The position numbers were made by a program, and so were the translations under genes. Of a stretch of 64,000 bases of DNA, positions 25,446 through 34,049 are shown one piece after another. This DNA comes from Rhodobacteraceae bacterium IMCC1335 (GTDB lineage Bacteria; Pseudomonadota; Alphaproteobacteria; Rhodobacterales; Rhodobacteraceae): positions 124,001 through 188,000 of the forward strand of contig CP046864.1 of assembly GCA_039640495.1 (NCBI GenBank), given 5' to 3'. The notes under the pieces were generated by a model. That model saw only the letters and a list, made by a program, of their open reading frames with translations, was not told where the DNA came from and did no database searches. The number at the start of each line of letters is the position of its first letter. The stretch's first letter is position 1.

Positions 25446-25936
25446 TCTGCAGCCTCCTTCGTGGCGTTCATCTCAGCCGCAGCGGCGAGAATGGATTTGA
25501 CGATATTTTGATAACCGGTGCAGCGGCACAGGTTTCCCGACATTCCAAAGCGTATCTCTTCTTCGGTTGGGGATGGGTTTTCCTCAAGCAGTTTTGCCGC
25601 ACGGGTGATCATTCCCGGCGTGCAATAGCCACATTGCAAACCATGATGCTCTTTGAACGCGCTTTGCAGCGGGTGAAGCGCATCGGGGCCGCCCATACCT
25701 TCGATCGTGGTCACGTCTGCGCCATTGGCTTGGCCGATAAAAACCGTACAGGCTTTGACCGATTTGCCATCCATGGTAATGGTGCACGCGCCGCAATGCG
25801 ATGTTTCACAACCGATATGTGGGCCCGTGATGTTCAACCGTTCGCGCAATGTATAAATCAGCAATTCGCGCGGCTCGGCGAGAAACTCTTCTTCCTGGCC
25901 GTTCACGGTTAGTTTGATATGTAGTTTATCTGTCAT
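25442..25936 (-). CDS. coxS: CO dehydrogenase small subunit, [2Fe-2S] protein (CoxS)
   Basis: A 164-residue two-cluster ferredoxin-like subunit. The N-terminal plant-type cluster uses Cys43, Cys48, Cys51 and Cys63 ([12 protein letters not shown]...KAC). The second cluster uses Cys102, Cys105, Cys137 and Cys139 (QCGYCTPGM and CRCTGY). All eight ligands are present. It relays electrons from the Mo-Cu centre in CoxL to the FAD of CoxM. It starts 12 bases after the coxM stop. Confidence 0.96.
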   Translation of the reverse strand: MTDKLHIKLTVNGQEEEFLAEPRELLIYTLRERLNITGPHIGCETSHCGACTITMDGKSVKACTVFIGQANGADVTTIEGMGGPDALHPLQSAFKEHHGLQCGYCTPGMITRAAKLLEENPSPTEEEIRFGMSGNLCRCTGYQNIVKSILAAAAEMNATKEAAE

Positions 25937-25948
25937 GTTTTATTCCTT

Positions 25949-26803
25949 TCAAGCCCGGGACCAAGCGCGCTGGATCGCGCGGGTCAGGATAACGCCAGCC
26001 ACGTGCATTTTAAACGCAACGGGGCCACGGTTATCTTCGGTTGGATCGATATCACCCAGCGCCGCGGTAACAGCTTGCTTAATCGCCGCGTCATCGAGTT
26101 GGGTTCCGATTAAGGCAGCACCGGCCGCCTCTGAGAAGATCGGCGTATCGCTGAGATTGGTCATTGCGATCGAAGCGCTGCTGCAGTTGCCCCCGTCTTT
26201 GGAAAGCAATACCGCCGAGGCGGCCGTGGCGTAATCACCGATTTTGCGCTTTTGCTTTTCATAGGCATATCCTGCCGCATGCGCGTCAAATGAGATTTCT
26301 ATCAAAACTTCATCATCTTCGCGGGCCGTCATATAGGCCGCTTCGTAAAACGTGCGGGCCGTCACCGAGCGCGTGCCATTGGGCCCAGCCAAAGTGAATG
26401 AGGCATCAAGGCATTGCATAAGACCGGGCATATCATTTGCCGGATCGCCATTGGCCACATTACCCCCGACCGTGCCCATGTAGCGCACTTGTGGATCTGC
26501 GATTTGAAGCGCGGCTTCTTTCAGCAGAGGCGCTGCACTTGCCAAGCCTTGATCCGCAATCACTTGCGCTTGGGTGACCATCGCCCCCATTCTGACCCGC
26601 GGTCCCTCAACGGAGATGTCAGACAAATTAGGGATGTCTTGTAAATCGATCAGGTGCGGAATATCCGCCATGCGCAGTTTCATCATCGGAATTAGGCTGT
26701 GGCCGCCGGCCATAACCCGCGCATCGTCGCCGTGCTCTGATAGAATGGCGATGGCATCTGTCAAAGCGCTGGGCCGATGATAGCTGAATGGTGCTGGTAT
26801 CAC
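25949..26803 (-). CDS. coxM: CO dehydrogenase medium subunit, FAD-binding (CoxM)
   Basis: A 284-residue FAD subunit starting MIPAPFSYHRPS. I chose the GTG at 26803 because AGGGGAG lies eight bases upstream and the mature family N-terminus follows at once; a longer frame to 26866 adds 21 unrelated residues. FAD contacts are AGGHSLIPMMKLRM (about 32-45) and TVGGNVANGDPANDMP (about 112-127), where the second motif reads TVGGN instead of the frequent TIGGD/N. It completes the coxMSL enzyme. About 130 bases separate it from coxC, enough for its own promoter. Confidence 0.95.
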   Translation of the reverse strand: MIPAPFSYHRPSALTDAIAILSEHGDDARVMAGGHSLIPMMKLRMADIPHLIDLQDIPNLSDISVEGPRVRMGAMVTQAQVIADQGLASAAPLLKEAALQIADPQVRYMGTVGGNVANGDPANDMPGLMQCLDASFTLAGPNGTRSVTARTFYEAAYMTAREDDEVLIEISFDAHAAGYAYEKQKRKIGDYATAASAVLLSKDGGNCSSASIAMTNLSDTPIFSEAAGAALIGTQLDDAAIKQAVTAALGDIDPTEDNRGPVAFKMHVAGVILTRAIQRAWSRA

Positions 26804-26831
26804 TGCTTTTTCTCCCCTAAAAGCATTCATT

Positions 26832-26862
26832 GCGAAAAGCGTCAGTGAAAGTGGTTTTTCGC
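26832..26862. promoter_or_regulatory. inverted repeat upstream of coxM
   Basis: GCGAAAA (26832-26838) and TTTTCGC (26856-26862) form a 7-bp inverted repeat, 28 bases upstream of the coxM GTG and between it and coxC. It could be an operator for CoxC or another regulator, or a hairpin in the leader. No protein is known to bind it; the call rests on position and symmetry. Confidence 0.3.
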
Positions 26863-26935
26863 ACATGCTCTAATACATTAACGCCGCGGAATTTTTCACC
26901 AGTTGCGAATGATCTGCACGAATTGCGCTTTTTTG

Positions 26936-28105
26936 CTAAAGCCCGAGGGTTTCTTTAACCCGTTTGAGATTCGATCGGCTGACGGGGACGGGCGGCAGTT
27001 TAGGGTTTTCAAACCGGCACAGGCCTGTGTCTTTGAGGCGTTCAAAATGCTGCACTTTGGCGCTGTTGATCAGATAGCTGCGATGGGTTGTGAGAAAACT
27101 GTATTGGGCTAAGCGTTTGGTGGCTTCGGTGATAGGCCAAACGCAAAAATGCCGCTCTCCATTGTTTTTATACACATGCGTATAATGCCCTTCAGCCCGG
27201 ATAAAGGCCACGTCAGCGGGCGCGATAAACAAGGTGGTGCCGTTGCTCTCGCAGGGGATTCGTTGTGCCCGCGACGCGGCGGATGCGGCAGGGCCCAAAG
27301 CCGGCTTGGGGCTGGGCGCTGGCGTTGGATCCGGCGCCCCCGACGAGACGGGCGCCGCGCTTGCTGCGCTTGGGTTTGGCATTTGGGTAGGTTGTGGCAA
27401 CAGAAACGTCACACCTGTCCATAGAAACGCTCCTAAAATGAGGAAACTTGAGCAGATTACGATCAACGCCAGCACCTCGTTTGTAATGCTTGGGCCTAGC
27501 TCATTAAAAGCCGGAGCTTCGACAAAGCGCGTGCCCCAGATGGCCACGAAATGAACCGCAAAAACCGCCAAACCGAAACAAACCGTCCCCAGCAATATAT
27601 TTCGGTTCGAGCGCTGTTCATAGGCGATCCAGATCGCCGTAACGCAAAGGCTTATGGCGGATAAAAATGCAAGTGAGATACCTTGAACCGTATAAACGGG
27701 GCGGCATAATTGCAGACCGGCCATGCCCAGATAATGCATGGTTAAAATGCCAAATCCAACAAGGCTGCCAGAAAGAATAAGAATTTTTGGGCGGCGTTCG
27801 AAAAAATGCAAAAGCCCCAAAGCAACGCCCACTATCAAAATTGCCAAAAGCGCAGATGCCAGCGTGATTGCGGCATCATAGTAAAATAAAATGGGCATTT
27901 GCAGGCCCAACATGGCCACAAAATGCATCGACCAAATTCCGCCTCCCAAAGCCACGGAGGCGAGCGATACCGCAATTTTACGCTGCGAAAAAGACTTTTG
28001 AGACAGGTCTTTGGTAAGCGTTAGGCCGGTGAAACCCGCAACCAAAGCAATCAGAAAAGACACGACGACAAGGCCGCTATTATGGCTAAACTCTAACGTT
28101 GTCAT
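26936..28105 (-). CDS. coxC: CoxC, MHYT sensor with LytTR DNA-binding domain
   Basis: A 389-residue membrane regulator. Seven hydrophobic segments fill residues 1-235 and carry three MHYT-type repeats: SMHFVAMLGLQM (about 59-70), TMHYLGMAGLQL (about 121-132) and AVHFVAIWGTRF. These are thought to bind metal and sense a diatomic gas. A Pro/Ala-rich linker (about 240-280) leads to a LytTR DNA-binding domain (IAPADVAFIRAEGHYTHVY to the C-terminus). The same architecture is found in CoxC and CoxH of Oligotropha, and the gene order coxC-M-S-L matches. Inferred role: CO- or redox-responsive control of the cox genes. Confidence 0.85.
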   Translation of the reverse strand: MTTLEFSHNSGLVVVSFLIALVAGFTGLTLTKDLSQKSFSQRKIAVSLASVALGGGIWSMHFVAMLGLQMPILFYYDAAITLASALLAILIVGVALGLLHFFERRPKILILSGSLVGFGILTMHYLGMAGLQLCRPVYTVQGISLAFLSAISLCVTAIWIAYEQRSNRNILLGTVCFGLAVFAVHFVAIWGTRFVEAPAFNELGPSITNEVLALIVICSSFLILGAFLWTGVTFLLPQPTQMPNPSAASAAPVSSGAPDPTPAPSPKPALGPAASAASRAQRIPCESNGTTLFIAPADVAFIRAEGHYTHVYKNNGERHFCVWPITEATKRLAQYSFLTTHRSYLINSAKVQHFERLKDTGLCRFENPKLPPVPVSRSNLKRVKETLGL

Positions 28106-28361
28106 GCTTCACACATGCATTTACCAACGCAAAAAGCAATCTTGAAGGCGTTTATAACAGCCAACTTCTGCGAGTCTGCCGATAAATTCCTAACCTATTT
28201 GGGCAAATCTACAGCGTAAATTCATGGCGCAGGCGTGAAAGGCAAGGCCGCTTTTGTAGGTTCAAACCACGTATCGTTTTCGGCGCTGCCGGTTCAGGGC
28301 TTGTCAGATTTTGCGCAAGCTCCTAGGGTTTCGCGCAAAATCCTTTGCAGAGAGATTGTTG

Positions 28362-29144
28362 ATGCCCACCCTGTCTGATGTTGTTGACCTGAGCGCCTAT
28401 CCTTTGCGCGATCATGCTTTGCTTGAACGCTGTCGGGCTGCTTTTGATCGCGAGGGGGTGCTAACCTTGAAAGGCTTTTTGCGCCCCGAAGCGGTGATAG
28501 ATTTGGTGAAAGAAGCGCAGCAGGAGCGCAAGCATGCATTTTTCACCGCATCAACGCATAATGTTTACTTAACGCCCAAAGATCCTAGCCTGCCCACAGA
28601 TCATATTTTTAACCGTCAAGTTAGCTCGTCAAAAGGCTGCATCACCACGGATCAAGTGCCTGCAGGGTCGGGCCTGCATTGCCTTTACAATTCGGACATG
28701 TTTCGCAGCTTTATCGCCCAATTGGTGGGAGAGCAGGCGCTGTTTGAATATGCCGATCCGTTATCTTCGATCAATGTGCATTACGCGGGCGAAGGCCAAG
28801 AATTGAATTGGCATTTTGACAATTCTGAATTTGCCATCACCCTGCTGTTGCAGGCCCCTTTGGCAGGCGGTGAATTTGAATATCTGCGCGATCTGCGCGA
28901 TGCAGAAAAAGGCGATATGAATTTTTCTGGCGTGCAAGCGGTTGTTGAGGGTAAGCGCCAACCTGAGGCGCTTTCAGTTGAGCCTGGCACGTTGGTGCTG
29001 TTTCGTGGACGCAACGCGATGCACCGGGTTACCCCAACGCAAGGCGCGCGGGATCGCATTTTGGTGGTTTTGGCGTATAATTCCAAGCCGGGAATTGCGC
29101 TGTCTGAAGCCGCGCGGATGACGTTTTTCGGCCGTTTAGGGTAG
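28362..29144 (+). CDS. 2-oxoglutarate/Fe(II)-dependent oxygenase family protein
   Basis: A 260-residue protein with the facial triad HxD...H: His and Asp in LNWHFDNSEFAIT, the distal His in FRGRNAMHRVTP, and an Arg a few residues on (GARDRILVVL) suited to bind 2-oxoglutarate. The Asp is kept, so it is a hydroxylase-type, not a halogenase-type, site. I chose the ATG at 28362 (MPTLSDVVDL) after AGAGAG; a longer frame begins at 28311. The substrate is unknown. It lies upstream of an ABC exporter on the same strand but is separated from it by 185 bases. Confidence 0.72.
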   Translation: MPTLSDVVDLSAYPLRDHALLERCRAAFDREGVLTLKGFLRPEAVIDLVKEAQQERKHAFFTASTHNVYLTPKDPSLPTDHIFNRQVSSSKGCITTDQVPAGSGLHCLYNSDMFRSFIAQLVGEQALFEYADPLSSINVHYAGEGQELNWHFDNSEFAITLLLQAPLAGGEFEYLRDLRDAEKGDMNFSGVQAVVEGKRQPEALSVEPGTLVLFRGRNAMHRVTPTQGARDRILVVLAYNSKPGIALSEAARMTFFGRLG

Positions 29145-29147
29145 ATT

Positions 29148-29172
29148 ATGGTGCAGTTCTAAGCTGCGCCAT
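29148..29172 (+). other. hairpin after the oxygenase gene
   Basis: ATGGTGCAG and CTGCGCCAT pair over nine positions (one wobble) around a seven-base loop, four bases after the oxygenase stop. There is no T run, so it may reduce read-through or stabilise the 3' end instead of acting as a full terminator. Confidence 0.3.
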
Positions 29173-29329
29173 GTTGCAAGCGGCCCGCGCTATATGGAAA
29201 GGCGATTGTTTTTTATCATGTTTCACATATAAGCGGCGCATCGTTTGATGCGCGGCATCTATGTTGCAAAAAAGGGCCATGCTCTCCATATCTTCTGGGA
29301 CACTGGCGCAGGGAATGGGCAGAAACCTT

Positions 29330-31093
29330 ATGGCTTCGAAATTTTTTTCGGAAAAAGACAAATCAAATATTGCTTGGTTTTGGCGCCGATATCTTAAAAG
29401 AAAAACCCCATGGCTGGGCTTGATATTGGCGTTGGTGCTTTTGGAAGGCTTCGTGCTGCAAAAGTTTTTGGCCATCACCGAAACCGGATTACGGGTGATT
29501 TTTGAGCAGGGCGACATCATAGATCTGCTGTGGATTTGCTTGATGGTGTTTTTGATTTTTACGGTTCGCGCCTTGGTTTCTTTTGTGGTGCCCACTTTAT
29601 CCGTGCGTCTGGCCAGTGGCGCTGTTTTAGAGCTGCGTTCAGATCTGATCCGCCATGTTCTTTATATGGATCAAAGGTTTTTTGATCGCACCAATTCTTC
29701 GGATCTTATTCTTCGCTTTGTCAATCAAGTGGAAGCGTTGAGCCAATTCGTTGGCCGCACCACGGTGGAAGCGGTACGCGATGTGGCCACGATTGTGATC
29801 ATTTCAGGGTATTTGATTTATAAATCGGCGTTGCTTTTTGGCGTTGCGCTGCTTCTTTTGCCGATCATTTTTTTGCTGATGCGGATGGTGTCTGAAACCA
29901 TCAAACGCATTCAGGCGCAATCTGAGCAGGCGCTGGGCAGTTACATGAATACAATTGAAGAAATGTCTGGGGGTATGCGCACGATTAAAATGACTGGGCA
30001 AGAAGCGGCTGAGGTTGATCGGATGATTTCTGAATCGGGCAATATCAAAAAATTAGCGGTCAACCTTCATATGGCGCAGGCGCTTGTTCTGCCTTCGATC
30101 GATTTATCCTCAGCAATTGTATATATGGTGGTGATTGGCGGTGGCGGCTATCTGGCGCTTTCAGAGGCCTCGGCCTTAGACGGGGCGTCGATTATCGCCT
30201 TCCTGTTGGGTTTGGTGATCGTTTTTGATCCCGCACGGCGCCTGTCGCAATTTTTCACAAAATTGCAAACCAGTTTGATCTTGCTTGCCTCGGTGCGCGG
30301 GGTGTTGCAAACGCAGCCCGATGTTTCAGACGAAGGCACTGTATCAGATTTTACCGATATGCGGATCGATATCACTTTGGATGATATCGGGTTTTCTTAT
30401 GAGGCTGATCATAAATTATTTGATGGTATTAGCCTGCAGTTTAAAGCGGGGCAAAAAACCGCCATTGTCGGCTCGACCGGTTCGGGAAAAACCACGTTGC
30501 TCAGTTTGATGGCGCGGCTCTATGATTTGAATAGCGGTGCGGTTCTGTTTAATGGACAGGACATTAAACAATTCACGTTAAAATCGGTGCGCGAGAAATT
30601 TTCAATCGTGGCGCAGGATGTGGTTATTTTTAACAAAAGCATCGCAGAAAACATTCACTACGCAGATCCTACAGCCAGCCCAGAGGCGGTGCGTGCGGCG
30701 GCAAAGCTGGCGCGCATTGATGATTTGATGGTTGAACGCGGCGATCAGCCCGTGGGCCCGAAAGGCAGCCTGCTTTCGGGGGGTCAAAAGCAGCGGATCG
30801 CGATCGCGCGGGCCTTTTTAAAACCGGCGCCGATCCTGCTTTTGGATGAGGCAACATCGGCGCTTGACGCGCTGACAGAACAAAAAGTTAATGCCAGTTT
30901 CAAGGATCTTCAGGCCGGTAAAACCACCATTGTTGTGGCGCATAAATTTTCGAGCGTGGTTGATGCAGACCATATTTACGTGCTTGAGGCCGGCAAATTG
31001 GTTGAACAAGGCACTCATGCCGATTTGATGGCCAAAGCGGGGCTATATGCCAGTATGTTTTCTGCGCAGGATGATATTTTAATATCTGGATGA
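29330..31093 (+). CDS. ABC exporter, fused permease and ATPase
   Basis: A fused half-transporter of about 587 residues. It has six hydrophobic segments in the first 300 residues, an EF-like cytoplasmic region (EEMSGGMRTIKMTGQE), then an ATPase with Walker A VGSTGSGKTTLLS (about 377-389), a Q-loop AQDVVIFN, signature LLSGGQKQRIAIARAF (about 480-495), Walker B ILLLDEATSALDA and switch His in VVAHKFSSV. It probably works as a homodimer exporting a lipid, peptide or drug-like molecule, as MsbA relatives do. The ATG at 29330 has GGGCAG upstream; ATGs at 29315 and 29279 in the same frame are alternatives. Substrate unknown. Confidence 0.85.
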   Translation: MASKFFSEKDKSNIAWFWRRYLKRKTPWLGLILALVLLEGFVLQKFLAITETGLRVIFEQGDIIDLLWICLMVFLIFTVRALVSFVVPTLSVRLASGAVLELRSDLIRHVLYMDQRFFDRTNSSDLILRFVNQVEALSQFVGRTTVEAVRDVATIVIISGYLIYKSALLFGVALLLLPIIFLLMRMVSETIKRIQAQSEQALGSYMNTIEEMSGGMRTIKMTGQEAAEVDRMISESGNIKKLAVNLHMAQALVLPSIDLSSAIVYMVVIGGGGYLALSEASALDGASIIAFLLGLVIVFDPARRLSQFFTKLQTSLILLASVRGVLQTQPDVSDEGTVSDFTDMRIDITLDDIGFSYEADHKLFDGISLQFKAGQKTAIVGSTGSGKTTLLSLMARLYDLNSGAVLFNGQDIKQFTLKSVREKFSIVAQDVVIFNKSIAENIHYADPTASPEAVRAAAKLARIDDLMVERGDQPVGPKGSLLSGGQKQRIAIARAFLKPAPILLLDEATSALDALTEQKVNASFKDLQAGKTTIVVAHKFSSVVDADHIYVLEAGKLVEQGTHADLMAKAGLYASMFSAQDDILISG

Positions 31094-31258
31094 TGGTTTT
31101 TGCGTGCCTAAAAAACTCTGGTTGAGGCGGTCGATATTTTGCGCAGATCTTTGCAAAAGGCGTTGAAACCTTTCGCGAAATGCCATGAAACGGGCCGAGA
31201 GGCTTGATTAATCCCGCACAACGCGCCAACACTGTCTGGTGACGTATTGGGGGCCAGC

Positions 31259-31603
31259 ATGCTCAAACCTATCTTGATTATGTTCAATCTGTTTCTTTGG
31301 GCGTCTTCGGCGCAGGCGTTTCATCTTTGCACGGATATCCGCGCTGTGGTGGTGCGTGGGGCTGAAATGCTGATAGAGGGTCAAGAAGAAACCGCAATTG
31401 ACGAGATGATTGTGGCCCAAATGCAGGCACATGGGCATATGCATACGCCCGCTTTGCGCGGGGCTATGCTGCGTCAATCACTCAAAATGAGTCGAAAAAT
31501 TGCCAATAGCGATTTAAGGCAAATGACAGCTGTGAATTATTTTGGTGATCAGTTTCACACAGAATGTACCCGCAATAAAATCTGGTCGGGCATCGGGCAT
31601 TAG
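31259..31603 (+). CDS. small secreted hypothetical protein
   Basis: A 114-residue protein with a good Sec signal peptide (MLKPILIMFNLFLWASSAQA, cleavage before FHLC). The mature part of about 95 residues is helical in character, rich in Met and Gln, with a His-rich stretch (AQMQAHGHMHTPALRG). It has only two cysteines (HLC and TEC), one near each end, which could form a disulfide in the periplasm. I do not recognise the family. The ATG follows GGGGG; the gene stands 165 bases after the ABC exporter on the same strand. Confidence 0.6.
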   Translation: MLKPILIMFNLFLWASSAQAFHLCTDIRAVVVRGAEMLIEGQEETAIDEMIVAQMQAHGHMHTPALRGAMLRQSLKMSRKIANSDLRQMTAVNYFGDQFHTECTRNKIWSGIGH

Positions 31604-31780
31604 CGTTTGGAGCGATTGTTTCCTGTAGTTTTCCTGCTGCAGGTTTTAAGGTTGGGAAAGCCGGTATACGCAACGCATCACGACTGGGGAAAATAAGTTT
31701 AAGGCTTGTAAACTCAGAAAAAATCGCTCAACTGCTGTGACGTCGCGCCCAAATTGGGTTTTTCATAAACAGGATGTCTT

Positions 31781-32938
31781 ATGGGAATAAAATTCCGCCT
31801 GCCTTTGGTATGGAATGTCTATTTTTCGTTTTTTATCTATGCGTTTAGTTTAGGGGCTATTTTCCCGCGGCTTGGGGATTTGCAATTACAAATGGGCATT
31901 GGCCCGGCGGCGCTTGGGCTTTCGGTTACCGGCGCCGCGCTAGGGGTGCAAGTCTCATTATTGATGGCCAGTTCAGTGTTGTCGCGGCTGGGATTTCGAA
32001 AAGTAATGTTCTTTGGCATGCTGTTGATGGGCATTGGCGAAGCTCTGGCCGGTTTGGCCACCAACCCTTATGTTTTCTTCGGATGGTTTTTTATGGCGGG
32101 TTTGGCGATTGGCGTTGTGGAGGTTGCGGTGAATGTCGAAGCCGACCGAGTCGAGGCGCTGGCGGGTCGGCGGATCATGAACCGGTCGCATGCTTTTTGG
32201 AGTTTAGGGTTTTTTGCCACGGGTTTGCTGGGCGCGTTCGTAGCGCAGCTGGGCGTGCCTGCGGCCCTGCATTTAAGCTTGACGGGGCTTGTTTCGGTTG
32301 CGTTAACGCTGTTGTTTTTGGCAGGGTATCAGCCAGCGCCGATCCGCGGCGCCGATCATGATGGCCCGCCAAAATTGGCCCGTCCAACCCGTGGGATCAT
32401 GATTTTGGTTGCTTTTACATTATCCGCCATGCTGCTCGAAGGGGCTTTGATTGATTGGTCGGTCATTTATATGCGCGATGTTTTTGAGGAAAGCGCGTTT
32501 GTAAACGGCCTAGCGCTGACATTGGGAGCTTTGGGGCAATTTATCATCCGTTTTTTTGCTGATCCCGTTGTGGATCGCCATGGCGCCGAGCGGGTGGCGC
32601 GGGTGTCTTTGATTGCGCTGGCTTTGGGCGCCGGCGTGGTGTCGTTTACGCCCAATTCCACTTTGGCCCTGATCGGGTTTGTATTTTTGGGTGCGGGAAC
32701 CGCAGTCATTTTCCCTCTGGCGATCTCGGCGGCGGCGCAAAGAGGCGATCGCCCATCCTCAGAAAATGTAGCGGCTTTGGCGCAATTCTCGTTTGTAACG
32801 TTTCTTTTGGCGCCGCCTTTATTGGGCTTTGTGGCGGAAAATTTCGGCATTCGCTATTCCTTTGGTTTGGCGCTGCCTTTGATCTTGGCCAGTTGGCTAA
32901 CCGTGGGGGCGCTGAACCATGCGGGCCGGAAGCCGTAA
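31781..32938 (+). CDS. MFS transporter
   Basis: A 385-residue membrane protein with twelve predicted segments and the MFS pattern of two related halves (GRRIMNRSHAFWSLGFFATG before TM5, DPVVDRHGAERVARVSLIAL in the second half). It resembles YbjJ-type carriers of unknown substrate. AGGATG precedes the ATG at a workable distance. It is followed 108 bases later by a DMT-family gene but is probably transcribed separately. Nothing in the context identifies a substrate. Confidence 0.75.
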   Translation: MGIKFRLPLVWNVYFSFFIYAFSLGAIFPRLGDLQLQMGIGPAALGLSVTGAALGVQVSLLMASSVLSRLGFRKVMFFGMLLMGIGEALAGLATNPYVFFGWFFMAGLAIGVVEVAVNVEADRVEALAGRRIMNRSHAFWSLGFFATGLLGAFVAQLGVPAALHLSLTGLVSVALTLLFLAGYQPAPIRGADHDGPPKLARPTRGIMILVAFTLSAMLLEGALIDWSVIYMRDVFEESAFVNGLALTLGALGQFIIRFFADPVVDRHGAERVARVSLIALALGAGVVSFTPNSTLALIGFVFLGAGTAVIFPLAISAAAQRGDRPSSENVAALAQFSFVTFLLAPPLLGFVAENFGIRYSFGLALPLILASWLTVGALNHAGRKP

Positions 32939-33046
32939 AACCTGCGTTGATCCGCTTGGCCCGTCATCTCTTGTCGCAAATGAAGCTGCAGCGGGGGGCC
33001 TTGCTCGGATAGTGCAAGGCTAGGGATATGAAGAGGAAGGCCCGTT

Positions 33047-34015
33047 ATGTCGCAAGCACTGGTGTCAGATCAGGCAAAGTTAAGCATTCTATGCGTGATG
33101 GGTGCGTCTTTGGCGTTTTCCTTAAACGATATTACGGTAAAATATTTTACCGATAGCTTACCGCTTCATGAAGTTATTTTATTCCGTTCGCTTTTTGGAA
33201 TGGCATTCATTCTGTTCCTTTTCGGGCGAGGAGTGCCCTTAAAAACCATGTTTTCAACCCGCCGCCTGTTGCGCCATATCTTGCGCGGGCTAAGCGTGGT
33301 GGTGGCAAATTTTGCATTTTTTGCAGGCTTGGCTGCCTTGCCATTGGCGGAGGCCTCTGCGATTTTCTTTATCGCACCGCTGTTAATTACCGGATTTTCG
33401 GCATTTTTTTTGGGAGAATATGTAGGTGTCTGGCGCTGGACGGCACTTTTGGTCGGCTTGCTCGGTGTTTTGATCATCGTAAAGCCCGGCAGTGCAGCGT
33501 TTCAATGGGCAGTGATTTTGCCGCTTTTATCCGCTGTTGCCTATGCCACCTTGCACACGATCACCCGATCGATGGGGCTGGCAGAATCGCCCATAACCAT
33601 GTCGCTTTATATCCAATTGGTCTTTATTGTCGTGTGCCTTGGGATGGGGGTGATGTTTGGAGATGGAAGATTTGAGGGGTTGGGCCATCCTTCGGCTGAG
33701 TTTATTTTGCGCGCATGGGCATGGCCTAGCGGCAGAGATGTTGTATTATTCGTAGCTGCGGGGTTTTTCAGCGCGTCTGGTGGCTATCTTATCAGCCAAG
33801 CCTATCGCAGCAGCAGCGCTGGTTTGGTGGCCCCTTTTGAATATTCTACGATTATTTTGGCCGTTTTATGGGGTTATATATTTTGGCAGGAAGTGCCGGG
33901 CTTAAGTTCGGCTTTCGGGATCTTTTTAATCATTGCCTCGGGGGTTTTTGTGGCGATACGTGAATTTAAACGACAAGTGCCGCCTGCCTCGCAAAAGCTA
34001 TCGGCGCGCCGCTGA
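33047..34015 (+). CDS. EamA/DMT-superfamily transporter
   Basis: A 322-residue protein with ten hydrophobic segments in two EamA repeats. The first includes FSLNDITVKYFTDSLPLHEV and LPLAEASAIFFIAPLLITGF; the second includes SAGLVAPFEYSTIILAVLWG and a conserved C-terminal GIFLIIASGVFVAIRE. Relatives export amino acids, nucleobases or other metabolites. Marine alphaproteobacteria carry many such genes with unassigned substrates. AGGAAGG lies about ten bases before the ATG. Confidence 0.82.
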   Translation: MSQALVSDQAKLSILCVMGASLAFSLNDITVKYFTDSLPLHEVILFRSLFGMAFILFLFGRGVPLKTMFSTRRLLRHILRGLSVVVANFAFFAGLAALPLAEASAIFFIAPLLITGFSAFFLGEYVGVWRWTALLVGLLGVLIIVKPGSAAFQWAVILPLLSAVAYATLHTITRSMGLAESPITMSLYIQLVFIVVCLGMGVMFGDGRFEGLGHPSAEFILRAWAWPSGRDVVLFVAAGFFSASGGYLISQAYRSSSAGLVAPFEYSTIILAVLWGYIFWQEVPGLSSAFGIFLIIASGVFVAIREFKRQVPPASQKLSARR

Positions 34016-34049
34016 GCCAGGCAATGGCTGCGCCGAAATGATGGTGCAT

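Noticed and set aside
29146..29595. 149-codon minus-strand frame over the start of the ABC exporter
   Set aside because: Antisense to the well-supported exporter N-terminus; composition is typical of a shadow frame.
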